The translations under genes were made by a program, and so were the position numbers. 5,794 bases of DNA from Bacteroidia bacterium (GTDB lineage Bacteria > Bacteroidota > Bacteroidia > Bacteroidales > BM520). Where the stretch lies: contig RZYD01000160.1 of the NCBI GenBank assembly GCA_009930445.1, forward strand, positions 1-5,794. Reading direction: 5' to 3'. This document shows, piece after piece, positions 1-5,548 of this stretch. The notes below the pieces were generated by a model. The model saw only the letters and a program-made list of their open reading frames with translations. It was not told where the DNA came from and did no database searches. Each line of letters opens with the position of its first letter. The stretch's first letter is position 1.

Positions 1-15
1 CATCGGAATTTTCCT

Positions 16-23
16 TATTTTTG
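16..23 (+). promoter_or_regulatory. Bacteroidota-type -7 promoter element for the T9SS cargo gene
   Basis: The octamer TATTTTTG fits the Bacteroidota -7 consensus TAnnTTTG exactly and is identical to the -7 boxes of the two other promoters called in this window. The matching -33 box would lie just left of the window and cannot be seen. The predicted transcription start is near 28-30, giving a leader of about 18-20 nt before the ATG at 48. This also argues against translation from the in-frame TTG at 21, which lies inside the box. Confidence 0.5.
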
Positions 24-47
24 ACCGTCAAAGAAAAACACCGGTTC

Positions 48-2015
48 ATGAAGAGATTTTTTATTGTTTTTACTTTCCTGCTTATGGCCATTACTTTGCC
101 GGCTCAGATTTTTATTGAAGATACGATCCGTGCCTGCCATACCGACAGCCTTATGCTCGACGCAGGAACCGGATACGATTCCTACCGCTGGAGTACCGGT
201 GAAACGACACCACAGATTTATGTAAAACGAACCGATACCTATTCATTGACCGCCTTGTCAGGCGCTGTGGAAACGCGCGATTCGGTATATGTAAACCTAA
301 TTCGTGCTGCTATCGTCGAAAATGATACCATAATCTGTTTTGGGGACGAATTAGCTCTCTCTTTAAAAAATCTGGAACCGAGATGCCTCTCCGCCTTATT
401 TCCACTCAATGGAAACGGTGATGATATCAGTGGAAATGGAAACCATGGACTGCCCATCGACCTGGTACCCTTTTCGAATCGCTATAATGAAAATGGGATG
501 GCTTCGTTTTTTAATCCTGTTTCGAAAAGCCGGGTTATGATTCCCCGCACACCGGAGCTTGAGCTTACCTCCCGTTTTACAATAAGCGCCTGGATCGCTC
601 CGGGTGAAGGATGGGGCTCTGGCGCTTCTGATGGCGAGTATTATATCCTGAATAAATGGCGCACTATTTTACCTGATGAATCTGCCTTTATTTTGGGTGT
701 GAAAAACGACGGCATGCTGTTTTTCCGTACGACCGACGGAAATGAATATTCTGAAATTTCGGCTCCTGCTCCGCTTTCGGTCGACAAATGGGTGCATGTG
801 GTTGTAGTGATGAACGAAGGAATTCTGACCCTTTATCTGGGCGATGTCACTGGAATTGAACCCGTAGCAGAAATTACCAATGCAGTTATCCCTAACGAAA
901 CGCCTACTGATATTTATCTCGGTGCTGCTGTGATTACTAACGATCATAATTATAAAGGAGCACTCGATGATATCCGTTTCTACCAGTGCGTTTTGTCGGA
1001 ATATGATATTACGGTGCTAAACCGTCGGAATATGACCTACGACTATACCATAGTTTGGTCGGATGGTAGCTCGGATACGTTCCTTTTGGTTACGCCTGAG
1101 GTTCCGGAATGGTATTTTGTGGATATTGATGACGGCGTGAATCATTGTACCGACAGTGTCTATATTGATGTTTATCCGGAGATTAAAATTACCCTTGAAC
1201 AAATTGGCAAGGGATGTCCGGGATCTGTGGTGGGGGCACTCCATGCACAGGTTACCGGAGGAATTCCTTTTGATGTCGGCACTTCCGGGCAGCCCCGTTC
1301 GCCCTATCGCTATACCTGGTCGCCTGTGGTGTTTAATTACGACAGTATTGCCCTGCGCCTCGCCGAGGGGGATTACTCCGTTACTATTATCGACAGTGTG
1401 GGGTGCGCTTTGAAAAGCACCGCTACCGTCGAAACCTATGAAGCACCCGGCGTGGAAATCGAAGCTGACCCTACCAGTATTTATTTCCAAAACCCCCGTG
1501 TGCAGTTTTCTGCTACCAGTGATTATGCTATTTCCTATTCGTGGGATTTTGGCGATACCACTTATTCCACCCTGCAAAACCCCGAACATCTCTATTCTAA
1601 ACTGGATATGAAACAAACGGCTTACGAGGCCTGGGCTTTTGTTGAAGATGTGAACGGCTGTCGTGATTCGGCAAGTATTACCCTCGATGTGAAGGAGGTA
1701 AAATTGAATTTTCCCAACGTTTTTACTCCCAACGGAGATGGCGTAAATGAATATTTTGAAGTGGAGGTAGAAGAGGAAGAGGGGAAAAGCATTACCGATG
1801 TCTATTTGAGCAGTACGATGGTTATTTATAACCGTTGGGGTGAAAAGGTATTTGAGGACAATAATTTCAGTGGCCAGTCCGGTAGCTCCTGGGATGGTCA
1901 AAACCATAAAGACGGCGTTTATCATTATATTTTACGCTGCCGTGGCTTTTTTAAGGAAGATGTATACCGGGGAGTGATTCATATTCTTACACAACCTCCC
2001 AAGGATGCTGAATAA
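48..2015 (+). CDS. Secreted multidomain protein (LamG, SprB-like, PKD-like) with T9SS type B C-terminal sorting domain
   Basis: This 655-residue protein is predicted to be exported by Sec and then secreted or anchored outside the outer membrane by the type IX system. Residues 1-20 form a signal peptide (M-K-R-F-F, hydrophobic core, L-P-A-Q). An Ig-like segment follows at about 24-70 (Y-R-W-S-T-G-E-T). A LamG/concanavalin-like jellyroll spans about 117-325, with the F-T-I-S-A-W strand (W182), K-W-V-H (W248) and D-D-I-R-F-Y near 308. A SprB-like repeat lies at about 380-460 and a PKD-like domain at about 470-551 (Y-S-W-D-F-G-D near 497-503). The last 100 residues match the gliding-motility-associated C-terminal domain (TIGR04131/CHU_C): F-P-N-V-F-T-P-N-G-D-G-V-N at 555-567, I-Y-N-R-W-G, and W-D-G-x-x-x-x-D-G-V-Y. 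The ATG at 48 was chosen because the signal peptide begins there. The ligand is unknown; adhesion or glycan binding is an inference from LamG. The gene stands alone in the window, without a PorP/SprF partner. Confidence 0.9.
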   Translation: MKRFFIVFTFLLMAITLPAQIFIEDTIRACHTDSLMLDAGTGYDSYRWSTGETTPQIYVKRTDTYSLTALSGAVETRDSVYVNLIRAAIVENDTIICFGDELALSLKNLEPRCLSALFPLNGNGDDISGNGNHGLPIDLVPFSNRYNENGMASFFNPVSKSRVMIPRTPELELTSRFTISAWIAPGEGWGSGASDGEYYILNKWRTILPDESAFILGVKNDGMLFFRTTDGNEYSEISAPAPLSVDKWVHVVVVMNEGILTLYLGDVTGIEPVAEITNAVIPNETPTDIYLGAAVITNDHNYKGALDDIRFYQCVLSEYDITVLNRRNMTYDYTIVWSDGSSDTFLLVTPEVPEWYFVDIDDGVNHCTDSVYIDVYPEIKITLEQIGKGCPGSVVGALHAQVTGGIPFDVGTSGQPRSPYRYTWSPVVFNYDSIALRLAEGDYSVTIIDSVGCALKSTATVETYEAPGVEIEADPTSIYFQNPRVQFSATSDYAISYSWDFGDTTYSTLQNPEHLYSKLDMKQTAYEAWAFVEDVNGCRDSASITLDVKEVKLNFPNVFTPNGDGVNEYFEVEVEEEEGKSITDVYLSSTMVIYNRWGEKVFEDNNFSGQSGSSWDGQNHKDGVYHYILRCRGFFKEDVYRGVIHILTQPPKDAE

Positions 2016-2028
2016 AAACTTTTTTTCC

Positions 2029-2067
2029 GGTTCAATCCGGATCACTTAATCGGATTGGGCCTTTTTT
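2029..2067 (+). terminator. Intrinsic terminator after the T9SS cargo gene
   Basis: An 11-bp stem pairs 2029-2039 (GGTTCAATCCG) with 2051-2061 (CGGATTGGGCC), including two G-U pairs, around an 11-nt loop. A run of six T follows directly at 2062-2067. It sits 14 nt after the stop of the plus-strand gene. The T run overlaps the stop codon of the convergent minus-strand gene. On the minus strand the hairpin is not followed at once by T, so bidirectional action is less likely. Confidence 0.75.
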
Positions 2068-2317
2068 AACCTTTAAAGACCATTTTTTTGACCTGAATAT
2101 TATGCACCGCTTCCAGCGAAGTAATCAGATTTTCCTGCTCCTTCAGGTCGCCGGTTAATTCCAGTAATATTAATCCCCCGCTACTGCAATACGCTTCATT
2201 GACTTCATGCAGCCCGATCCGGGTTTTTATGTTACATCCGTAACGGGTTAAAATCCGTTGCACTTCAAGTGCTTCTTTCTGGCGGTCACCAATAAAAATT
2301 CCGATTACGTTTATCAT
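2066..2317 (-). CDS. TM1266-family (ACT-like) putative iron-only hydrogenase system regulator, intact downstream copy
   Basis: This small 83-residue protein has the beta-alpha-beta-beta-alpha-beta pattern expected of the ferredoxin/ACT-like fold and has no DNA-binding domain. Visible landmarks are V-I-G-I-F-I at the N-terminus, K-T-R-I-G-L-H-E at about 31-38, L-I-L-L-E-L-T-G-D at about 49-57, and V-K-K-M-V-F at about 76-81. It aligns over its length with the frameshifted copy next to hydG and more distantly with the copy upstream of hydG, which is the main basis for the family call. Two cysteines (C28, C44) are absent from the broken copy. The ATG at 2317 is preferred over the in-frame TTG at 2326, because the ATG starts closer to where the homologues do and the TTG would leave only a few nucleotides of leader after the predicted promoter. 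The gene is separated from the hydG unit by a terminator, so it is probably expressed independently. Its role as a regulator or sensor is presumed from the family and has not been demonstrated. Confidence 0.8.
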   Translation of the reverse strand: MINVIGIFIGDRQKEALEVQRILTRYGCNIKTRIGLHEVNEAYCSSGGLILLELTGDLKEQENLITSLEAVHNIQVKKMVFKG

Positions 2318-2337
2318 GGTTTTCAAGTATTTTTTTT

Positions 2338-2366
2338 CAAAAATACATTTTTCTGTTATAAAGCAA
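2338..2366 (-). promoter_or_regulatory. Bacteroidota-type promoter for the downstream TM1266-family gene
   Basis: On the minus strand a TTG -33 box (complement of 2364-2366) is followed after 18 nt by TATTTTTG (complement of 2338-2345). This is an exact match to TAnnTTTG. The expected transcription start is near 2331-2333, leaving a leader of about 15 nt before the ATG at 2317. Confidence 0.6.
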
Positions 2367-2373
2367 TTGCTTT
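2360..2373. repeat. 14-bp perfect palindrome over the -33 box
   Basis: AAAGCAATTGCTTT is identical to its own reverse complement and covers the -33 region of the promoter for the 2066-2317 gene. A perfect dyad there could be a repressor or activator site. In A/T-rich intergenic DNA it could also be chance. No regulator can be assigned. Confidence 0.35.
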
Positions 2374-2482
2374 TTGCTCACTTTTTCAGTATGGGCTCCT
2401 TCATAGCAGTAATAAATCAGACGAGTAGCCTGAAAATACCAGAAGCGTTTGCGGGAAATTTTTTACTATTCGGTTGATAAGT

Positions 2483-2512
2483 AAAAAGTTAAGGGGCAAT
2501 ATGCCCCTTAAC
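2483..2512 (-). terminator. Strong intrinsic terminator of the hydG transcription unit
   Basis: A perfect 10-bp stem pairs GTTAAGGGGC (2488-2497) with GCCCCTTAAC (2503-2512) around a 5-nt loop. On the minus strand the hairpin is followed by TTTTT (complement of 2483-2487). It lies 15 nt after the end of the frameshifted TM1266-family gene. On the plus strand no T run follows, so it works in the minus direction. It separates the hydG unit from the third TM1266-family gene, which then has its own promoter. Confidence 0.85.
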
Positions 2513-2527
2513 CGGAGAAAAAAAGAG

Positions 2528-2784
2528 TCAATGATCAAAAACCATCAATTTGAAATCAATACCACCAATATTGCTTAATTTCTCCAACATTGTTTTTATT
2601 TCGAATCCTATCCTCCCAGCGTGAGAATAAGGCTTTCTGTCTGCGAACTTACGGCCTCAGAGACTTCATGAATTCTTATACGGGTGCGGATGATATGTCC
2701 GTATTCAGAATGTAAAGTCTGGGTTTTGTTGGCTTCCTTAATTCTGTTTTTGATCAAAATGCCGACAATCGTTATTCGCTCCAT
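2528..2784 (-). pseudogene. Frameshifted TM1266-family putative hydrogenase system regulator
   Basis: From the ATG at 2784, nine nt after the hydG stop, an open frame encodes 58 residues (M-E-R-I-T-I-V-G-I-L-I, then R-T-R-I-R-I-H-E-V-S-E-A, then S-L-I-L-T-L-G-G) and ends at TAG 2608-2610. The missing C-terminal half is present in another frame from about 2612 to the TGA at 2528-2530: E-I-K-T-M-L-E-K-L-S-N-I-G-G-I-D-F-K-L-M-V-F-D-H. Joined, the two parts align over their length with the intact copy at 2066-2317. The span is 257 nt, one base short of 86 codons, so a single-base deletion near 2608-2616 explains it. The rest of the coding sequence looks well kept. The break is therefore recent, a sequencing error, or (less likely) a programmed frameshift site. 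If translated as is, the product is a 58-residue fragment at 2608-2784. Confidence 0.8.
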
Positions 2785-2793
2785 GGATGTATT

Positions 2794-4230
2794 TTAGAAA
2801 TATAGATCTCTTTCGCCACTTTTAATTCTTTCAATCCGGTTGCGGATTTCCTGTGTGTTAATCGCAAATTCACCCATTTCAAGCATTTTTAATTCCTCAT
2901 CGATCCGGTTCCATCCTTTTTTTGCCACCTCCTCCTGTGCATAATCTACCAGAAATTCAGAAAGGGTCAGGATGGCGTTAGGTGTACAGAATCGTTTAAT
3001 GAAGCCTGGTACGGAGAATTCCATAAAATGCTCTCCGGTGCGTCCCAGTCGGTAGCATGCGGTGCAAAATGAAGGAAGATAGTTATGTTCCAGCAGTTCA
3101 TCTATAATCTCGTGTAGCGATCGTTCATCTCCGATACGGAATTGCTCCCGGTTAAGGTTCTGTTCATTGTTCTTGATTTTCGAATATTCCCCAATCTCGA
3201 TTTTGGTGCCTCCATCAATTTGTGATACCCCGAATTGCATCACTTCTCGTCTGATTTCCGGCGCTTCACGGGCGGTTAGAATTAAACCGGTATAGGGAAC
3301 CGCTAACCGTAATATGGCTACGAGTTTAGTGAAATCAGCATCGGAAACTTCATATTTATCGGTGATATTTAACGCCTGCGCATCTTTTATGCGTGGGAAA
3401 CTGATGGTGTGTGGCCCTACATTATAGCAGGCTTCCAGATGCACGGTGTGGCGTACCAGCGCCAAAACCTCAAACCGCCAGTCGTAAAGGCCAAAGAGTG
3501 CGCCAATGCCCACATCATCGACTCCTGCTTCCTGCGCCCTGTCGAGTGAGGTCAGACGGTAATCATAATCTTTCTTTTTCCCACCCAGGTGATACCAGGA
3601 ATAAGCCTCACGGTCATAGGTTTCCTGGAAAACCTGATAGGTGCCGATTCCCGATGCTTTGACCGTCCGGAAACCCTCGATATCCAACGGCGCAGCATTG
3701 ATATTAACCCGTCGGATTTCCCCATGGTTTTTGTGCACACTATACGTTAGTTTTACCGTATGTGCGATGTATTCGGGCGAATATTCCGGATGCTCTCCAT
3801 ACACCAGAATTAATCTTTTTTGGCCGTTATCTTCCAACGCCTCGACTTCATGGATAATCTCTTCATCAGAAAGTGTTTTTCTGATGGCCGTGGTATTGGT
3901 TACCCGAAAACCGCAATATTTGCAGTTATTCACACAGCGGTTACCAATGTATAGTGGCGCAAACAGTACGATCCGGTTTCCGTAAACCTTTTCTTTGAGC
4001 TTTCGTGCTCCGTTTTTGATCATTTCAATCTGCTTTGGTGTGTTGGTATTTACCAACACGGCCGTTTCCGCAAGTGTAAGACGTTCTTTGTTTAGTGATT
4101 TATTAATTATTTGTTCTACGCGTTCATCGGTTACCTCCGTAGTGTGGAGATAATTCCAGATTTCGTCAGAATCGATGAAGGGCTGCATCCTTTTATCCGG
4201 GATTGCACATTTTTCAGGGTTAAAGCGCAT
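2794..4230 (-). CDS. hydG: [FeFe]-hydrogenase H-cluster maturase HydG (radical SAM tyrosine lyase)
   Basis: HydG is a cytoplasmic radical SAM enzyme that splits tyrosine into p-cresol and dehydroglycine. From the latter it makes CO and cyanide, delivered as an Fe-CO-CN synthon for the hydrogenase H-cluster. The 478-residue length is normal for the family. The radical SAM cluster motif C-x3-C-x2-C is at C99, C103 and C106 (N-R-C-V-N-N-C-K-Y-C). The HydG-specific second-cluster motif C-x2-C-x22-C is intact at C389, C392 and C415 (F-C-T-A-C-Y-R-L-G-R-T-G-E). It separates HydG from ThiH, which has only the first cluster. Histidines 261 and 264 lie before V-G-P-H-T-I-S, in the region where HydG binds its extra (dangler) iron. 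The gene starts 5 nt after the stop of the upstream TM1266-family gene and has no clear ribosome binding site, which suggests translational coupling. HydE, HydF and the hydrogenase are not in this window. Confidence 0.97.
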   Translation of the reverse strand: MRFNPEKCAIPDKRMQPFIDSDEIWNYLHTTEVTDERVEQIINKSLNKERLTLAETAVLVNTNTPKQIEMIKNGARKLKEKVYGNRIVLFAPLYIGNRCVNNCKYCGFRVTNTTAIRKTLSDEEIIHEVEALEDNGQKRLILVYGEHPEYSPEYIAHTVKLTYSVHKNHGEIRRVNINAAPLDIEGFRTVKASGIGTYQVFQETYDREAYSWYHLGGKKKDYDYRLTSLDRAQEAGVDDVGIGALFGLYDWRFEVLALVRHTVHLEACYNVGPHTISFPRIKDAQALNITDKYEVSDADFTKLVAILRLAVPYTGLILTAREAPEIRREVMQFGVSQIDGGTKIEIGEYSKIKNNEQNLNREQFRIGDERSLHEIIDELLEHNYLPSFCTACYRLGRTGEHFMEFSVPGFIKRFCTPNAILTLSEFLVDYAQEEVAKKGWNRIDEELKMLEMGEFAINTQEIRNRIERIKSGERDLYF

Positions 4231-4235
4231 TTGAT

Positions 4236-4511
4236 TTATATTTTATGTTTATTGAGTTCTGTTGCAGAGGAAGGGAAAACTGCTGATTTAACACTTATGT
4301 CGTTTACCCGGCCCAGTTTTCCGGTTAATGCACCTAAATGATCGGTGGTCGCCTCTACCACAAGTGCAATGATACTTTTATGATTCACCCGGGAGGGTAA
4401 CCCCAGTCGCCCGATTATCAGGGAAGAATACTCCGACAGAATGTGATTGACTGCACAGGCTTGTGCAGGATCATGCAATAGAATAGTGATTGTGCCGATT
4501 CTCTTTTCCAT
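4236..4511 (-). CDS. TM1266-family (ACT-like) putative iron-only hydrogenase system regulator, first gene of the hydG operon
   Basis: This 91-residue protein matches what I recall of the TM1266 family of [FeFe]-hydrogenase-associated small proteins: M-E-K-R-I-G-T-I-T-I at the start, I-L-S-E-Y at about 24-28, I-I-G-R-L-G-L-P at about 32-39, then T-T-D-H-L-G-A-L-T-G-K-L-G and V-K-S-A-V-F. The fold is ACT/ferredoxin-like without a DNA-binding domain, so any regulatory role would act through ligand or partner binding; this is presumed, not shown. It ends with a short polar tail (S-S-A-T-E-L-N-K-H-K-I) that the other two copies lack. The frame is open upstream to an ATG at 4583, but I choose the ATG at 4511. 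It has a good ribosome binding site, starts where the family starts, and the predicted promoter lies at 4581-4610. The gene is 5 nt upstream of hydG and surely cotranscribed with it. Confidence 0.88.
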   Translation of the reverse strand: MEKRIGTITILLHDPAQACAVNHILSEYSSLIIGRLGLPSRVNHKSIIALVVEATTDHLGALTGKLGRVNDISVKSAVFPSSATELNKHKI

Positions 4512-4518
4512 CAGATCA

Positions 4519-4525
4519 TCTCCTT
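4519..4525 (-). promoter_or_regulatory. Shine-Dalgarno site that fixes the start at 4511
   Basis: AAGGAGA on the minus strand lies 7 nt before the ATG at 4511. Such a clear site is notable in Bacteroidota, where start regions usually lack one. It supports the shorter 91-residue product over the 115-residue reading from 4583. Confidence 0.7.
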
Positions 4526-4580
4526 TGGGTTTGAATAAGTGTAAAATCCTTAGGTCAGATTTTCCTCCCCTCAGACGCGA

Positions 4581-4610
4581 CAAAAATACAAAGAATAAAA
4601 TGACTTACAA
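4581..4610 (-). promoter_or_regulatory. Bacteroidota-type promoter of the hydG operon
   Basis: On the minus strand TTG (complement of 4608-4610, within CAATTG) is followed after 19 nt by TATTTTTG (complement of 4581-4588). This matches the TTG-N19-TAnnTTTG consensus. The transcription start is predicted near 4574-4576, giving a leader of about 64 nt before the ATG at 4511. Confidence 0.65.
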
Positions 4611-4613
4611 TTG

Positions 4614-4752
4614 AAAGAAGTAAACTCTTCTGATTTTTTTTATTTCCTTACGTTAATTAAAAAACCGGGAAATTTCCTTTTCATCATATAATGATGATAG
4701 TATATTGTTAATCAGGATATTTGTTAAGTATTCCGCAGGGATTCCGCATGTT
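4614..4752. other. Intergenic region between the MBL hydrolase gene and the hydG operon promoter
   Basis: This A/T-rich stretch holds no credible gene. It contains the dyad TCATCAT-ATA-ATGATGA (4681-4697, 7-bp arms, 3-nt loop), the palindromes GGAAATTTCC (4668-4677) and TTAATTAA (4655-4662), and two direct repeats: TTGTTAA at 4705-4711 and 4721-4727, and ATTCCGCA at 4730-4737 and 4741-4748. The 4681-4697 hairpin could help end the MBL transcript on the minus strand, but its nearest T run (complement of 4659-4664) is about 16 nt further on, so it is not a standard terminator. Confidence 0.4.
4616..4631. repeat. Short inverted repeat just upstream of the hydG operon promoter
   Basis: AGAAG (4616-4620) and CTTCT (4627-4631) form 5-bp inverted arms around 6 nt, ending 3 bp above the CAATTG that holds the -33 box. 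The position would suit an activator site, but the arms are short and match no operator I know. Confidence 0.2.
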
Positions 4753-5535
4753 TTATGCAAGGGTAATCTGCAATCCGTCGTAGGCCAGATGCATTCCTGC
4801 CGGTAAGTTTTTTTCCAACTCGGCATGTTTTCCGATAAAGTGGCTCATGTGCACAAAATAGGTTTGTTCTGGATGAATACGTTTTGATAATTCAATGGCC
4901 TGCTGTAATGAAAAATGGCTGATATGTGGGCTGTTGCGTAAGGCATTCACCACTAAAATCCGGGTGCCTTTTACTTTTTCAATCTCTTCATCGTCGATGT
5001 GACTGGCATCGGTTATATAGGTAAAATCATCAAACCGATAGCCAAAAATGATCTCTTTATAATGGTATACTTTAATGGGAACAATTTTTACCTTCTCAAT
5101 GATTACCGGATTGCCGTCCAGAGGGATTAAATCTACCTGTGGCGTGCCAAAGTATCTCTTATTGGCGAAGATATAAGGAAACGAAGTAGTAATAAAATCC
5201 AGCACATTCTGCTGTCCGTACATTGCAATGCGTTTGTTCAGAATGTAATTAAATCCTCTGACATCATCCAGCCCGGCGATATGATCGCGGTGGCTGTGTG
5301 TGAAAAGTATGGCATCAATGTCGTCAACGTGGTTGTTGAGCATCTGAACCCTGAAGTCAGGGCCGCAGTCGATGATAAAAGTTTTGCCTTTGTGCCTGAC
5401 CATCACGGATGTGCGCAAGCGCTTATCGCGTGGGTCTTTCGAGGCACAAACATCGCAATTGCATGCCACAACCGGCACCCCGGTTGAAGTTCCTGTTCCC
5501 AAAAAAGTAACGACGGTCGCATTTTGATCCTTCAT
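4753..5535 (-). CDS. PhnP-like metallo-beta-lactamase-fold metal-dependent hydrolase
   Basis: This 260-residue cytoplasmic protein has the metal-binding MBL signature H-x-H-x-D-H at H80, H82, D84 and H85 (T-H-S-H-R-D-H-I-A-G-L-D-D). Further likely ligands are D176 (Y-I-T-D-A-S) and H229/H232 (F-V-H-M-S-H). S-P-H-I-S-H-F-S-L at about 202-210 and F-L-G-T-G-T-S-T-G-V-P at 11-21 are typical of the PhnP branch. Cysteines 25, 27 and 30 (C-N-C-D-V-C) match the structural zinc site of PhnP, the phosphoribosyl cyclic phosphate phosphodiesterase of phosphonate breakdown. No phn genes are near, so the substrate is probably another cyclic phosphate or phosphodiester and is unknown; I give no gene symbol. 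It follows the upstream partial gene by 13 nt, so the two are likely cotranscribed. It is read in the same direction as the hydG operon but is separated from it by more than 100 bp and a promoter. Confidence 0.88.
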   Translation of the reverse strand: MKDQNATVVTFLGTGTSTGVPVVACNCDVCASKDPRDKRLRTSVMVRHKGKTFIIDCGPDFRVQMLNNHVDDIDAILFTHSHRDHIAGLDDVRGFNYILNKRIAMYGQQNVLDFITTSFPYIFANKRYFGTPQVDLIPLDGNPVIIEKVKIVPIKVYHYKEIIFGYRFDDFTYITDASHIDDEEIEKVKGTRILVVNALRNSPHISHFSLQQAIELSKRIHPEQTYFVHMSHFIGKHAELEKNLPAGMHLAYDGLQITLA

Positions 5536-5548
5536 CCTGAAAATTTGG

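Noticed and set aside
21..47. TTG start at 21 for the T9SS cargo gene
   Set aside because: It would put nine polar residues before a textbook signal peptide and lies inside the predicted -7 box; the ATG at 48 is better.
1017..1925. 302-codon open frame on the minus strand inside the T9SS cargo gene
   Set aside because: It lies wholly antisense to a gene with clear domains and a signal peptide. Its translation shows no recognisable domain and reads like a shadow of the plus-strand coding pattern.
3411..3985. Plus-strand open frames of 83 and 114 codons inside hydG
   Set aside because: They are antisense to well-conserved HydG sequence, with biased composition and no recognisable motif; treated as shadows.
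2794..4230. ThiH (tyrosine lyase of thiazole synthesis) as identity of the radical SAM gene
   Set aside because: The C-terminal C-x2-C-x22-C motif and TM1266-family neighbours fit HydG; ThiH lacks this second cluster and would sit among thi genes.
4543..4563. Hairpin AAAATC/GATTTT in the leader of the hydG operon as a possible riboswitch or attenuator
   Set aside because: It has only six A/T-rich pairs around a 9-nt loop, with no known riboswitch core and no T run; likely chance.
4681..4697. TCATCAT-ATA-ATGATGA hairpin as terminator of the MBL gene
   Set aside because: The stem is A/T-rich and the nearest minus-strand T run is about 16 nt downstream, so it does not meet the usual form of an intrinsic terminator.
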